From positions 44,607,058 to 44,671,057 of the forward strand of contig CM049310.1 in the NCBI GenBank assembly GCA_026874595.1: DNA of 64,000 bases, written 5' to 3'. Origin of the DNA: Sipunculus nudus. Its lineage: Eukaryota; Annelida; Sipuncula; Golfingiida; Sipunculidae. The position numbers and the translations under genes are program-made. Within the stretch, counting starts at the first letter, position 1; each line of letters begins with the position of its first letter. Shown piece by piece: positions 1 to 12,922 of the stretch. The notes under the pieces were generated by a model. It searched no databases, had not been told where the DNA came from, and was given only the letters and a program-made list of their open reading frames with translations.

Positions 1-2325
1 AATCAGCATTCACATTGTCGCGGCCTTTGATATATTCGATGCGATAATTGTGACCTGACAGAAATATGGCCCAACGTTGCAGCCTGGCTGCTGCCATCTG
101 TGGTGTAACTTTCTCTGGATGGAAAATAGCAACTAATGGTCTATGATCTGTAGCAAGCACAAAATGTCTACCGTATAAATAATCATGAAATTTCCGTACT
201 CCCCAGACAATGGCCAGACCTTCTTTCTCCAGCTGTGCGTAGTTCTTCTCTGACTGCGTAAGTGATCCAGATGCGAATGCAACTGGTTTCTCTGTGCCAT
301 TGTCCATTACATGAAGCAGTACCGCACCTATTCCATAAGGTGAGGCGTCACACACCACTTTCATGTCGAGTTCTGGGTTGTAATGTGTCAACACCTGATC
401 TGATACCATTAAGTCCTTTACCTTACAAAAGGCTTTGTCACATTCACTTGACCAGTCCCAAGTGTTGCCAGACTGTAACAGTTCATGTAAAGGGTGTAAC
501 ACAGTAGACAAGTTTCGCAAAAACCTGGAATAGTAGTTAACCATGCCCAACCATGACCGCAGTTGTGACAGGTTTTCTGGTCTTGGAGCTTCTTTCATTG
601 TGCTTACTTTATCAGGTGACTTATGAAGACCCTCTGCATCAATAACAAATCCACAATACTGAATGCTATTTTGGAAGAACCGACACTTCTCGCGTTTAGC
701 CTGCAAGCCAAACTCCTGCAAACGAGCTAACACAGTTTTCAAGTTTTTAATATGTTCAACATCATCTTTACCAGTAACGATGATGTTCATCAAGGTAACA
801 CTTTGTACCATTCAACCCTTGCATTATTTGGTCCATCGTTCTTTGCTTGATGGACGGGGCATTTGTGATTCCGAAAACAAGACGGTTATATTGAAATAGT
901 CCCTGATGGGTATTTATTGTCAAAAGACTCTTTGACTCATCAGTTACCTCCATTTGGAGATATGCCTGTGCAAAGTCAATCTTACTGAAACGTTTGCCAC
1001 CAGCCAATGTAGCAAAAATGTCATCAATGCGCGGTATCGGGTATTGTTCTTTCACTAGACATGGATTTACTGATACCTTAAAGTCGCCACATATGCGAAT
1101 CTGTCCATTTTGTTTAACTACTGGCACTATCGGGGTTGCCCATTCACTATGCGACACCTTTGATATCACCTTAGATTTAGTGAGATTCTCTAATTCCTGT
1201 TCAAGTTTGGGGCGTAATGCGTAAGGAACAGTTCGAGCTTTGTGAAACCTGGGCAGGCTATCCGGTTCTACAGCAATTTAGCTTTTATTCCCTTTACAGT
1301 TCCCAGCTCATCTCGGAAAACATCACTATACTCTTGCAGTACATGATCAAGTCTCTTTACACAATCATCTTGTTGAGTGTCCATACACAGCCTTTATACT
1401 ACCCCAATCTAAGGGAATTACTTGCAGCCAATCCCGACCAAACAGTGGCGGTCCCTTCTGATCAACAACAAACAGCTTTAATGAATGTACAGTACCATTA
1501 TATTCAACATTCACCTGCACAGTACCAACTTGATTAATCTGTTCTCCAGAATAAGTCCTCAACAAAACTGAAGTATCACACACTTCACAATTTGGAAATA
1601 AATCAATAAACATTGATTTTGGCATAACTGTCACTGCGGACCCAGTGTCCAATTCCATTTTCACTGATTTCCCTTCAGTAACTGGTGTCACCCATATTGG
1701 ACGTTTTACGATCAGAAGTATTTGAAGAAATTGATGCAATCAAATGTCCTGTTTCACTGACATTGCCGGGTTCATCTATGTGTAACGAATGTAGGCCATC
1801 ATCATGGTCATCACCTGAACTGGGCTGATCAACACTTACAGCCATAGCATGTACGCTTTTCTTTGGTTTAAAACGCCTTGGTTTAGTAGTTTTCTCGTCC
1901 TTAGAATAACATATCTGTGCAATATGGCCTCGTTTATGACACACTCTACACTCTATATCTTGAGGCAAACGACAGTCTTTTATATGATGAGGGCCTGCAC
2001 AAGGTAGCAAGTGAGCTTCTTACCTCGCTTAGCATGTGGCACCATCTGTAGTCTGTGAACGGTCTGCGGAACTTTAGCATGCTCTTGAAGCTCAACGGCA
2101 TCTCTAGATGCTGTTTCCATGGCAACCGCGATCTCCACTGCGCGATCAAACGTCAGATCACGTTCAGACAGCAATTTCTTTTGAATGTTCTCATATGATT
2201 TTGACAAGCCACAGACCAATCTATCCCTCAATGCATCATTAAGATTGTCAGATTTGACCCTCCAGTCAAATACAGGATGAGTCTGGCCCCTACACACCGC
2301 TGATGCTTCCAAGAAGATTGAAATA
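1..2325 (-). mobile_element. Broken Ty3/gypsy retrotransposon copy (Gag, protease, RT, RNase H)
   Basis: Remains of a gypsy-type LTR retrotransposon read leftward. In transcription order I see a Gag stretch (about 2312-1980), a CCHC zinc-knuckle part (CRVCHKRGHIAQIC, near 1940), an aspartic protease with the DTG motif in MELDTGSAVTVMP (near 1640), a reverse transcriptase with typical blocks (WATPIVPV, YPIPRIDDIF, FSKIDFAQAYLQ; about 1170-770), and the end of RNase H (ending in the NVNAD motif) at the window edge. Integrase and the downstream LTR would lie beyond position 1. The copy is broken, with several breaks, and its upstream end stops where the DIRS-type element begins. No LTR was identified. 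It looks old. Family assignment rests on motif order and is firm; the clade (K02A2.6-like) is a guess. Confidence 0.85.
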
Positions 2326-2386
2326 GTTTACATGTAAATGCAAAAATAGTTCATACAGATCAAAATAAGAATAAAATGTACAGAAA

Positions 2387-2421
2387 GTGGGACCCCCAGT
2401 CAAATACACGATGGGTCCCAC
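2387..2421. repeat. 9-bp inverted repeat (hairpin) beyond the DIRS recombinase end
   Basis: GTGGGACCC at 2387-2395 and GGGTCCCAC at 2413-2421 are perfect inverted arms around a 17-base loop. They lie just past the recombinase stop of the DIRS-type element, where its terminal repeat would be expected. Role unknown; they could be part of that terminal repeat. Confidence 0.5.
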
Positions 2422-2486
2422 CCTCCAAACTTTAGAGAAAAATCAAGTAATCCCTATTAACTAATGATTAGAAACAATAAATAAAG

Positions 2487-3362
2487 TTAATGAGTAAGGA
2501 GTGGAGTACGTATGTACTTTAAGAAGGCTCTGGACTTCCAGCGACCCATCCGCATGATCTTGTCATCAGAGACACCGGTGGCTGTGGCATGTGAGGCAGC
2601 CCCGATTCGGAAGCTATGGCTGGTAAACCTTGCATTGACATAGCCAGCCTTTACTAGACAATTTTGAAGAGTTTTAGTGAAAAAATTTTTGGAAACTTGG
2701 AAGTTGTTGCCAAAGATAAAAAGAGGACCAGACACGTTAGGACGTTCTGCCAGGAAACGGGCAAGGGCTGACACTGGGCAGGCTGAGTCATGAGATTTGC
2801 TTAACAGGAGAGAGACATGGTGGTTAACAGGCGCATGTTTGTACTTGCTTAAAACCAAAGTTATCGAGTCTTTAGAAGGATGAACATCAGAAATCTGGAT
2901 AGTGTTGTTGGTGGAATCGCCCGCCAAATATGTCATCTCGCCTAGTCGGAGAAAAGCATGGAAGGCAGTGGTGAACATAGCACTTAAAAGAACTTGCTTG
3001 TATGTGTCGCTAGTGACTGCAGAAATCGCCCACAACAGTTCCATTAACATGTCTCTAAAAATGGGGGAACCTTTTATCAAAGGATGTATATTTCTTAGCC
3101 ACTCCAGAAAGTATTTTGCTAATCAAAAATGAATCACTTTGAGTTGGAAGGCCAAAGAGTTTGTGCACAAAGTTAATGACCGATAGGTGTGACAATATAG
3201 TGGAGTGTTTGTATCCACTATTGGACTTATGAATGATATAGCTAATGAGTATGTCTTGGGTGCAGGGGAAAACATGATGGTTGTCCTGCTCCTGGTTAAA
3301 TAAGATAAACTGATTTAGAGCATGAGCGTAGAGCCTTCTTGTGCTAGGCGCCAGACTAGCAA
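2487..3362 (-). pseudogene. DIRS tyrosine recombinase region (copy 1)
   Basis: The N-terminal core-binding part reads LYAHALNQFILF near 3330. The catalytic part carries FLRLGEMTYL (the first catalytic arginine block), HSFRIGAASHA (the H-x-x-R box), GRWKS and a final KYIR with the candidate nucleophile tyrosine near 2507. In DIRS elements this enzyme replaces integrase and recombines a circular double-stranded DNA copy into the genome. It sits last in the element, as the family requires. Treated as a fossil; the element as a whole is broken. Confidence 0.85.
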
Positions 3363-4024
3363 TTATTAACTCAGCGGCTTGGTCAATGGTTCTTGAGGGA
3401 GAAGTTCTGGTGGGATGATGGTCGGCTGCTGATCCAGGTACGGTGCCAACTTCTTTGCTTTCGCGACCTGTAGACGAGATAGAGCATCAGCGATTCCATT
3501 GTTGAGACCAGGAATATGACAAGATTTGAAAAGAATGTTGAATTTCAGGGAAGCTAGGACCAGTCTTCTGACCAAATACATTAAGGTAGCACATTTGGAG
3601 GACTGCTTGTTGATGACCTCCACAACAGCATAGCTGTCGCAGTGGAAAAGAATTTTATGGTTCCGCCATGCCTTAAGATCTGCTCAAGCCTCTTTATTCA
3701 ATCGCACACGATACTGTGGCTTGGGGCCCTTCAAAGAATACAGTGAAGCATACAGACAACACATGAAGGCTCGGCCAGGGTGGATGGCTAGGCATGCAAA
3801 ATTTAGTAACCCAAGTAAAGACTGGAGCTCTTTCACAGAAATGTAATTTTTCGCAAAGCAGCATTTAGTTCACCTTGCAGCTTAAGCAATTATCATCCGG
3901 CAGACGAAGCTCCTGGGCCACAGAGTCTACGTCAATCCTGAAAAGAGGGACGCAAGTATTGGGGTGAAGAGTTTTTAACAGGTAGGTTGATACACTTGGC
4001 TAGATGTAAAAAGGAATTGAGAGG

Positions 4025-4560
4025 TTAGTGACACTCTGTAGAATTAGGGGGGCCGAAAAACATAAAATCATTGTTTTTCAGAATCCATTTGATAGATGTA
4101 CTGAATCTTTCAAAGATGTGACACGAAGAGGCACATCCCATGGGCAGACACTTTTCGTAGAAAAAGCTATCTTTGTATTTGAATCCTAACAAATGATGGC
4201 AGTCGGGATGAATGGGTATTAGCCTAAAAGCTTCAGCTATATCAGCTTTAGCGATGAGAGCACCTCGTCCGAGATGCTGTATCAAAGAGATTGCATCATC
4301 TAAAGATTGGTAACGAACTGTAGCATCGAGCTTGTCGATACCGTCATTCAGCGAAGCCCCCTTCGGATAGGAAAGGTTATGGATCAGTCTGTAACCCCCG
4401 GTCTTCTTGGGGATCCGGCCTAAAGGGGAGATAATTAAATTTGGGAACAGAGGGGAAGTGGAAGGTCCAGCTATTTGGTTTGCTTCAAGCTCAAAAGCAA
4501 TCATCTGATAAGCTACCTCTTCATTATGCAACAAAGAGGCATAGTTGTTTATATCAAACG
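4025..4560 (-). pseudogene. DIRS reverse transcriptase region (copy 1)
   Basis: Contains RT landmarks of DIRS type: LGRIPKKTGGYRLIHNLSYP (finger region), ALIAKADIAEAFRLIPIHP (motif A with its catalytic aspartate) and CLPMGCASSCHIFE (motif B). The corresponding segment of the DIRS copy near 40.3 kb (LGLIPKKDGKYRLIHNLSYP) is clearly homologous, so the two copies belong to related lineages. Fossil copy. Confidence 0.85.
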
Positions 4561-4663
4561 ATACACTTGTAGTGTCGGAATGGATACGGAAACCCTCTGT
4601 AAAGCCACTTAATAAAAATTCAGTCTCTGCTCTGTCGTAGCCTTGCAGAAGAAAGCTAGAGGT

Positions 4664-5930
4664 TTATCTAAAATTGGTGTTTAGGGCCCTACTTGAGTCG
4701 GGCCTGGAAGGGCGAGGGGCATTCTGCTGTCTCCTTGAGGTGGGCCTGGTGGCAGATGCGGAACATGAGGAGAAGGAATGGCGTTCTTCAGAACCCCGGT
4801 TCTTCCAGCATGAGGGACACGCATGGGAGAATTTGTAAGGTGGAGGCCTAGTACAACACCCTTGTCTGTGATAGGAGAAGCAGTATCCTAAGGGTATGGA
4901 TGTTTGATTGGAGAGAGAATTGCTTCCAAGAAAGGGCTGAGACTGTTTAGACTTTCTAGGGGAAAGGGCAATCTCCCGGGCTTCGTCAAGCAAGGCAGGC
5001 AATTAGAAGTCGTCGTGATTAGCAATGTGTTCGCAGTAGCTAATATCGTAGTGGAGCCAAGCATCTGAATTGGGGAATCCATCCTCAACCTCTGGACCTG
5101 ATAATGATGCTTAAAGTAAGCTGGGCTTTCAGGGAAATTCAGGGACCTTAGATATGCATATCTGGAGAAACATCTGGACCACTGGTCAATGTTGGAGATC
5201 TTCACAGGAGCCTTTTGCTTACCAGTAGACTGAATTATCGTATCTACAGTATCAAACTGTGCTATATTTACATAGTCGCTGGAGTTCACCAATTCCTTAA
5301 GTCCAGAAGAGATACCCTTGGTAATTGGATGATAAACAGATGAGTGTGGTGTGTAATGTATGTTGCTTATGTTTTCCCCTGGAGACCTGCCTAGGAATGC
5401 GGCAACCGCACTGGATGCCGCTTCCCTGGAAATGGGTCCTTGAGTTTGACTGGTAGAGGCGACTGGCACTGGAGCTGCAGGGGTGACAGGTGAAGTGGTG
5501 GTGGCACTGGAGGCGTGTGAGATTGTAGTTGAAGCCGACAAATCTAGCACCTGATCTTGTGGATTGTGCGAATTGTGTGTCGAGACAGCATTTGTTAAGA
5601 GTGTGTGAGAGCCGGGAGCATTGGAGGTGGATGTACTAGGCATCTTAGGGCCCGAATCGCTTATCGAGTATATCGTTGAACACACTACGCATCATGGCTC
5701 TGAGTTCATTTGGAGAAGCAGGAACCCTCGAAACCTGTGATGCATTGGATGTCGTAGTGGCTGTATGACTGGTATTGTTGCAGGCTGACGGCATGCTTGT
5801 TGGCACCTCAGTGTAGTCAGCTAAAACATAGTCCCTCAACGCAGCAGGTGCCTTCCATTTTCTTGCAGTCTTGGACCTGGTGTGGGCAGGTGTGTGCTCA
5901 GGGCTGCTGGCTTGCCGCGTTTTGGCATCT
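4664..5930 (-). pseudogene. DIRS Gag-like region (copy 1)
   Basis: Low-complexity Ser/Thr/Pro/Ala-rich N-terminal half starting MPKRGKP near 5929, then a conserved central part, then a Cys/His-rich C-terminal patch (CFSYHRQGCC and SHACPSC) near 4850. The layout matches the Gag regions of the other DIRS copies at 15.1-16.6 kb and 40.6-42.1 kb, which also start M-[PS]-[KR]-R/W and end in a Cys/His cluster. DIRS Gag proteins package element RNA. Fossil copy. Confidence 0.65.
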
Positions 5931-6060
5931 TCCCCAGTATTTTGTATATATTCATCTGGTCACAGCGTGGAACGAGACCTAAAAGTTCACTTCTGATGCC
6001 GACAAAGTAGAAAATCAAAGTAGAAATTTAAGCGAGTGGTGCTGTTGGAAGCCATGAGCA

Positions 6061-6596
6061 GAATGACCAGTATCACTGCCCTGGGGTCACAATAACGGTT
6101 TTGCACATGCGCAATGAGACATATGAAGCTAAAGTCAGAATCAGCCTATCAGCAGTAGTAGTAAAGGGACCAATCGGTGCAAATAGTTAACAGCCAATAA
6201 GATAAGAGGAGGGTCCACCCATGCTACCTAAAACCAGCTGTGCGAGATGTGGTGCTGCATAAATCCTTTAATGATCCTCCGACCTTTATAGGTTATTTTT
6301 CTCTTGAGAAAAAGTAAGGCTTGACAAATAAATTTGATATGATGTCCAGGAAAAGCTTAGAAAAACATATAAAATACAATAAAGATGTATGAAATAAAGA
6401 AAATAAACCTTCAAAATATAATTTGTAACATTAACAAGTTTTTGTCTGAGAAGTGCGCGAGACTTTTTCATTGGGATTCCCCTCATGTCAAGTGATCTTG
6501 GTACCACGGGCAGGTTTTGTTGAAAATCACCTGTGCCATGATGAATTGCCAGGAAATGGGGACCAAATATTGGGTTAGAGGACATAAGAACATATC
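6061..6596. other. AT-rich flank, no gene seen
   Basis: Contains the presumed leader of DIRS copy 1 and unassigned AT-rich sequence. No reading frame with recognisable protein similarity. Confidence 0.4.
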
Positions 6597-7415
6597 TTTT
6601 TTAGCTCAGCTGACTATAAGTCATCTGAGCTATAGTCGTGGTCCATTGTCCGTCGTCCGTCCATCTGTCCGGATGTCCGTCCGTAAGACTGGCACGTTTC
6701 GACACCTTTGGACCTACGAATCTGAAATTCGGCATACAGTTAGATGTCCCCAAAATCTCCTACCATGCCGAAAATTGGGTCAATAGGACTTCATTCCTTC
6801 GAGATATTAAGGAAAAACCTCAATTTTTTATTAGAAATCTATTTTCACACTTCAGGACTGCCTAATATCAAAACCACTCATCTGGTTTTCTTCATATTTA
6901 CCATAAATATTCCTCTATATAGTTCCTATGTACATGCCAGATATTAAGTCAGTATTATATAATTTAAAAAAGTTATGGGCCCAAACATAATGGACTTTGT
7001 AAAAAATCAGGAAGATATTTGGTCACTTAAGACCAAAAGTGTTAAAGGTAGGGACTTATTTCCAGTAATACAACTTTAATTAAACAAAATTTAATTGTAT
7101 ACCAAAAATTAGATCAAAATCTGTTAAATTTTTTTAAATATTGGCAAAAATATAAAATTTGTACCTTAAATTTTGCCCAACTTTGGCCACGGCATGTTTT
7201 TTTCCTGTAAGTACTGTGGATTTAATTTTCACAGCATGTATACATAAGGATTTAATCTGTTAAAATCTGAAATTTGAAAATAAAAGCTGCAAAATTAGGC
7301 TAGTAATTGAATTTTTTTGGAGGCTCTTGTTGTATTCCCTTACATTGTCAAGCAGTCCACTTTGATGACTGTAGGTCATTCAGTGCACGTCTCTATGCTC
7401 CCCAGGCTGTTGGCA
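6597..7415 (+). mobile_element. Helentron-like non-autonomous repeat, type A, first half
   Basis: Begins TTTTTAGCTCAGCTGAC. The first 30 bases form a near-perfect hairpin: arms AGCTCAGxTGACT and AGTCAxCTGAGCT around ATA. A GTCCGTC-rich simple repeat follows and then AT-rich sequence. The same start occurs at 55653 and, with a different body, at 30015. This copy matches the 55.65-57.0 kb copy until about 7415 and then switches to type B, so it is interrupted or recombined. No protein is encoded. The Helitron/Helentron assignment is inferred from a terminal hairpin, lack of target duplication and length; pearl/HINE repeats of molluscs look similar. Confidence 0.6.
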
Positions 7416-9160
7416 TAATTTTAGATGTCCCAAAAATCTCCTACCATACCGAAAAAATGGGTCATTAGGACTTCGTTCCTTCGAGATATTAAGGAAAAAA
7501 ACTCTTTTCCATGAAAAAAGCCATTGTTACACTTCAAGGCTGCCTAATATCAAAACCACTGATCTGTTTTTGATCGTATTTAGTATTCACATTCTTTCAT
7601 ACATTTTCTATGAACATACCAAAGATTAGGTCAGTATTGGGTATTATTTTGAAGTTATGGGCCAAAACAATGCAATTTTTTAAAAAATCAGGAAATATAT
7701 TCACTCACCTAACATGAGAATTGCTGAACCTAGAGACTTTTTTTCAGGAATATAACTTTATTTAATCAAGATTCAATTGTTCACCCAAAATTAGATCTGA
7801 ATTTTGCAAATTTTTCAAGTTATTAGCATAAATAAAAAATCAATACCTTAAATTTTGTCCAACTTTGGCACTGTTGATTTAATTTTCACAGCATATATAC
7901 ATAAGGATTTAATCTTTTAAAATCTGAAATTTCAAAGAAATTGATTGGAAAGAATAGCTTTTATTCATGTTTTCATACACCATGTCAAGTGTTGTTTACA
8001 TCTAGCCCACCTAGTAGTACAGCCTTCACTTGCATTATGTAACCCACCCCAGGCAGCTTGCCTTGGGTCAGCCTGGCCACTACCAGCAGGCTTCCCCTCT
8101 GCCCTGCACTCCCCCCCCCCCCCAGATGGTGCATAAACTAGATGAATGTTATTATTTTCTGTATTTGATTCATTCTTATTCTAGGCTATGCTACATTTTA
8201 GATTTTGTATTGTACCACCAGGGTTACAATGATTAAAGTGTACATTTAATTGTGTCCACAAAGTGGTGTATTGTTATGAAAGTGTGGATGTTCATCAGAT
8301 AAGTAATTCCTTACTTCAGAAGAGTAAAAACTTCACCAGGTTTGAAATTGACTATTAATTCCAGTAATAAATTAAAACTGGGATAGTAATTAGCACAATG
8401 ATATTGTTTGTCCCTCATTCAACCAACAGTGTGTATACTTTATTTGAAATGATGTTTTATTTTATCAAATTTACTTTTATTTTATTTTGGTGAATAAAAT
8501 TAAGCATGTACTGAAAACTCCAATGTGCAAAACTTTTTAATAGTGATTCAAGGAATATTATTGTAGATGCCATGTTGTGGCATTATTTTCTTTTAAATTC
8601 AGTTTAAACATTTATGATTTAAAGATAATAAAATATATGTGTATGCATAATATGACCCAATATGAGCTACACTCTGGATATATGATGATTGCAACTTTTG
8701 CAACAATTCTAATATTTTAACTTATAGTTTCAGTTTTTTACTCTGTATATATAATGATTGCAACTTTTGCAACAATTGTAATATTTTAACTTATATTTTC
8801 AGGTTCTTTTATTAAAAATTTATAAAACGTGTAAATAAAAAATGATTCAGATAAAAACTTCTTAATGGAAAAAGTGGATATGCTTAAAAAATATAGGATT
8901 ATATATAAACTTAAATGCATTATTCCCTTGAAAGTGAAATAAAGGTATTAGTCCATTCTGTCCACTTGCCTGTCCATCTTTAAATTTTCATATGCATCAC
9001 AGTATCTCAAAATTTTACTGTTTTTCTTCATGAAAGTCTTGTCAGAGTATTAGTTTGCAATCATATATTTAGAACTTTACTATAACGAAGTAGGAGGGCC
9101 CCTTTTCTCTTAGCTTTTCATATTCTTATATAAATGAAAAACATTACAATAGAATATTTC
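7416..9160 (+). mobile_element. Helentron-like repeat, type B body
   Basis: Closely matches 59411-61070 over its whole length, including the segments CTCCTACCATACCG, a poly-C run near 8110 and GTAGGAGGGCCCC near 9090. It lacks the palindromic right end that the 59.4 kb copy keeps. No coding capacity seen. Type A and type B share short blocks such as CATAAGGATTTAATCT and are presumably two subfamilies. Confidence 0.55.
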
Positions 9161-10260
9161 TACATCCACCTTCGTGCTGCCCTCACTTTTCCCTTCTCCA
9201 AACCCCATCCCAAAGTTAGCCTCAGTTAGCAAGAACAAGATGAATCAGATATATTCATACTTTAATATTTTGTATAACTATCCGTCCATAGGTACCTATG
9301 TACATGCCAGAAATTATGTCAATATTGTGTAATATGTAGACATAGTGGGCATCACAATAATGTACCTTGTCAAGACTAAAGAGATATTGTGTCATACAGT
9401 CACAAATTCATAAATAACTTCATCAGCATAGTTAATCATAACATCATATCTGTCAAATTGAAAGCTTGCAGACTACCATACACTATAGATCCTTCAACAA
9501 ATAGCCTTATCATCATTCTACTACTGCTTATTACTGCTGTCATTGCATTCATATTTGCTCAAATATATCACAATTTTCAACCCCTTCTAAATAAATAAAA
9601 AAATAAACCACTATATTTGACTCTATTCATCCATCAGTCAGGTAATTTCATTTATCATTTGCTCACATATTACATTACATTCCTTTATAATAGCCTAACA
9701 TGTCCATGATATTCATAAGCTTTTTAATCACATGTGGTTATAGATTATTACACATCGCACACACAATCAAAGACCAATACTTGGGTTGGGCTTATGGGTT
9801 TTATTTTGCTAATGCTTAGTAGATGTACAGCGGATGTACAACTGTATACATCCATACCAAAAAGTTATTATATAAACACCTCTCCTGTACAATAATAAAG
9901 TGTACAATGACATCGTGATGCAAGCATTTCCATTCAGAAATCCATTGACCGGGCAAAAGGGTTTAACTTGATAGCGTATATGCAATGTACATGCTTGTAC
10001 TACGTAATCTAAGCTGCTTACTGTTGCTGTGCTGCTGGCCGAATGCTGTAGCCTTTGCTCTCACCCCTATCGCGCGTTACCTTGTCACGTGACTTGCTAC
10101 ATATCACCCTTGTCACGTGACTGTGGGCATATCCCACATTAATTAACAACAAATTACTATATACTAATTAAATCAATCGACTCGATATAGTATCACAGTG
10201 GAGAAACATTTATAGTACAATCATGATCAGCTGAGCGCCGTGACCCATGGGTCCCTTGTT
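9161..10260 (+). mobile_element. Degraded Helentron-like fragment with intact right end
   Basis: A stretch near 9300 (CTATGTACATGCCAGA) matches type A at 6925. The segment ends at 10227-10260 with the right-end signature of the family, TCAGCTGAG followed by the 12-bp palindrome GACCCATGGGTC and CCTTGTT. The middle (9600-10200) is AT-rich and unassigned. No gene. Confidence 0.45.
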
Positions 10261-11126
10261 ATCATCCATAGTGTTTAATATGAGCCACCTTCTTAGAGAC
10301 CTGCTTTAAATGAAATAAAGCCAAACTATGCTATTTATTATAGGAATGCATACACAAAATAACTGGAATGCCTGACTGTAATTGGAGTTTGAAATGCTTA
10401 TTAAGTAATATATTTAAGTTACATATATATTTTATAAATTGTTCAAGTGGCTCATATTAGACTGCTCACAGGTAATATTGTAACTTAAACGTGACCTCAC
10501 AGGTTAAAGGTCATGCCTAAGTGCATGCAGAGACAAAAAATAAGATGTTGATAAAGTTAAATAACATTTATTTAGTCAAAAAAATACAATAACAGTTGCC
10601 AAAGATGTAATGAGAAATCAGTAGGTTTACCAGGTTATTCCCAGAAAATGACAAAGATCAAATGCCGAAAAGAGAAAATGAAATATAACATCACCCTTAA
10701 TGTCATTTAGTTCCAGCTCCTTTAGTTATTATTAAAAGAAAAGGCCCTCGCTGATCTTACAAAATGTTATTAGTGTTTCTTCAAGCCAGGCTGTCTAGAC
10801 GAAATCAGCTGTTTGTTGTCTGGGCGATGCGCACCCGTTGAGCTCTGGTGACGATCAGATCTAGACATGGGCAGACGCCCCCCTTAAATAGTTTCCCGTC
10901 CGGAAACCTGGGCGGGAGCGTGGAAGCCCAGCTAAAGCCCAGTTTACAAGCAGAAAGCTGTATGACAGACGGAAGCCCACTTTAGGACCAGAAACATGCA
11001 TGTCAGACAGGTCCCTACCAGCAATACTTGCTTTTCAACCCTCTTTACAATATGAGTATACCTGACCATATTATCCATATCATGTATATAATATCATATG
11101 GTCATATACACAACCATTCTGTTATT
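10261..11126. other. Unassigned non-coding sequence
   Basis: AT-rich, with a more GC-rich patch at 10850-11010 in which a GGAAGCCCA...AGAC block of about 45 bp occurs twice in imperfect form. No gene or complete repeat recognised. Confidence 0.4.
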
Positions 11127-12025
11127 GTATCCGCCAAAACAAAGTATGTGCGAAGTACTATGTTTTTGACCAGGTTCCGCCGCTGCATTCGTTTCCGGAA
11201 AACTCCTCTGAGACTACTGGACAGATTTTTCCAAAACTTACACCAGTTATCAGGTCACATATGTGAACTGGTGCCTAACCTATTTGCATTGACCTCTGAC
11301 CTTTCCTCTCTACCCAGCGTCCATTTGTACGTCTGTTTCCATACATAAACCTACATATCTTGGGAACCGTTTGACCGTTCAGGAAAAACATTTTGTACTA
11401 ATGTAGCCCTTGGATAGCTTTATAACATACACAAAAATGGTGGCGCCACCTGCAACCATGTTTGCACAGTATCCATCTGTTGATCTGCCTTGGGTTAAAA
11501 TCACTCATATCTCTGCAGTGGTTTGAATAATTCACCTGAAATTTGGCATGTGTATACATCATGGATAGTTTTCTTGATTTTATGACAGGTGGCACCACAT
11601 ACAATCTAGTTTACGCTGCAGAAATCCAAGCTCATATCTCGGGAACCGTTTGACCGATTGGGCCAAAATTATGCATGTGTATAGATCTCACATAGCTCTT
11701 TATCATACACAAAATGGAGGGGCCACCTGCAACCATTTTTGCACAGCGTCTGTCTGTTTGTCTGCGGGGAGCTAAATTCACTCATATCTCTGTAATGGTT
11801 TGACTTATCTGCCAAAAAATTTGAATATGTATACAACTTAAATAGCTTTCTGGATATGTGGTAGGTGGCGCAATCTACATACACATATCAGCTGCAGACA
11901 TCCATGCTAATATGCAACACACCTCTCTCTATTTCCCCTTACCACTCAATCCATGCCTCACTTCACCCATTCCTCTCTGATTTTGGCGGATACACATAGT
12001 CGCTTGTTGACTACCCATATTCTAG
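11127..12025 (+). mobile_element. Helitron-like non-autonomous repeat, copy 1 (CTAG end)
   Basis: Starts GTATCCGCCAAAAC and ends with GGCGGATACACATAG, a short hairpin (TAGTC, loop, GACTA) and then ATTCTAG at 12019-12025. A hairpin about 10 bases before a terminal CTAG is the classical Helitron right end, and the next base is T, as expected for A/T insertion. Inside are about two units of an internal repeat of roughly 280 bp that includes GGTGGCGCCACC. No Rep/helicase is encoded, so it would depend on an autonomous partner. The second copy lies at 13826-15142. Confidence 0.6.
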
Positions 12026-12030
12026 TTGTT

Positions 12031-12094
12031 TTTATTATCATTATTATTACTATTTTTATTATTATTATTATTCTTATTATTATTATTATTATTA
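12031..12094. repeat. ATT trinucleotide microsatellite
   Basis: Nearly pure ATT repeats, with a few interruptions, directly after the Helitron-like right end. Confidence 0.9.
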
Positions 12095-12662
12095 ACAGTT
12101 AATGGTGTTTCCTTTAATCTTTACTCATTGCTGTAACCAATTTTGTTACTGTTGTTGTTATAATGATAATTTGAGTGTGACATAAAACCAAAAAATCAAT
12201 CAAACATTTTTATTACAACAGTATGTAGCATGAAATCCGTGGACTTTCAAAACAAATGTCTTGTATAGATTCATAGTAGAAATGAATGTTCGGGCTTTCT
12301 TTTCAAGCCAACATTCTGATTACAACACAGTCTGCAGAACGAGATTCAAGTTCAAACAAACATTTTCAACTTATGTCTAGCATAAGTTGTTACAACACAA
12401 ATTTTGTAATGGAGATAAAAAAAATCAGATTCTGTAACACTAGGCAGGGGGAAATGTCTAGGGGAATGAATAAGAAGTCAGTGGTTTTTTTGTTAACAAA
12501 TAACTATAATTTATTCCTAAAACAACCCTAACAATACAATACACTAAATCAATACAATTATACAGTAACACAGCGTTATAGCAACAAGTCAATACAATCA
12601 CACAGAAAGATAATGGTACAGTACCTCGATACCAACACCGTTACGTTAGACGAGCCCCCATT
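12095..12662. other. Unassigned AT-rich sequence
   Basis: Contains repeated CAATACAAT words at 12530-12600. No reading frame of note. Confidence 0.4.
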
Positions 12663-12820
12663 TTGTTACGAAGGCAAATTGTTGAGGGGAAAAATCCTTG
12701 GCCGATCCAGGAGTCCAACCCAGGTCGGTGGAGCATAGGTCTGGCAAACCAACCACTTCGCTAGCAAAGCAAGCTTCACTAGGGAGACAGTTTGGTCCGC
12801 TTTTATGTCATCCCGTAACA
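12663..12820 (-). mobile_element. tRNA-derived short repeat with inverted ends, copy 1
   Basis: About 158 bp, bounded by TTGTTAC on the left and GTAACA on the right. The minus strand reads like a tRNA-derived SINE head: an A-box-like TAGCGAAGTGGTTGG and, about 35 bases later, a B-box-like GGTTGGACTCC. The inverted ends make it look like a MITE, so it combines features of two classes. A second copy lies 100 bp away. Probably transcribable by RNA polymerase III if the boxes work; that is inference. Confidence 0.55.
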
Positions 12821-12922
12821 CACCCCCTCTTAAGAGCGTTCTGCTATCAGAACAAGACTAATTATCCCAGAAGTCACACTTTGGCGAGCTTATTCCGTGG
12901 GCCACAAAGTTTTACCGTCACA

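Larger units (their letters stand above)
2400..6060 (-). mobile_element. Broken DIRS-type retrotransposon, copy 1 (Gag, RT, RNase H, tyrosine recombinase)
   Basis: A tyrosine-recombinase retroelement of the DIRS order read leftward. Parts in order are Gag (about 5930-4664), reverse transcriptase (about 4560-4025), RNase H (about 3700-3366) and tyrosine recombinase (about 3362-2487). The order RT, RNase H, recombinase with no integrase or aspartic protease is the mark of DIRS elements, which insert through a circular DNA intermediate and so make no target duplication. The copy is broken, with roughly half a dozen breaks. Terminal repeats were not delimited; both ends are estimates. Confidence 0.85.

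Noticed and set aside
5645-6018. Separate small host gene at the right of DIRS copy 1
   Set aside because: The stretch starting MPKRGKP matches the Gag N-terminus position in the other DIRS copies.
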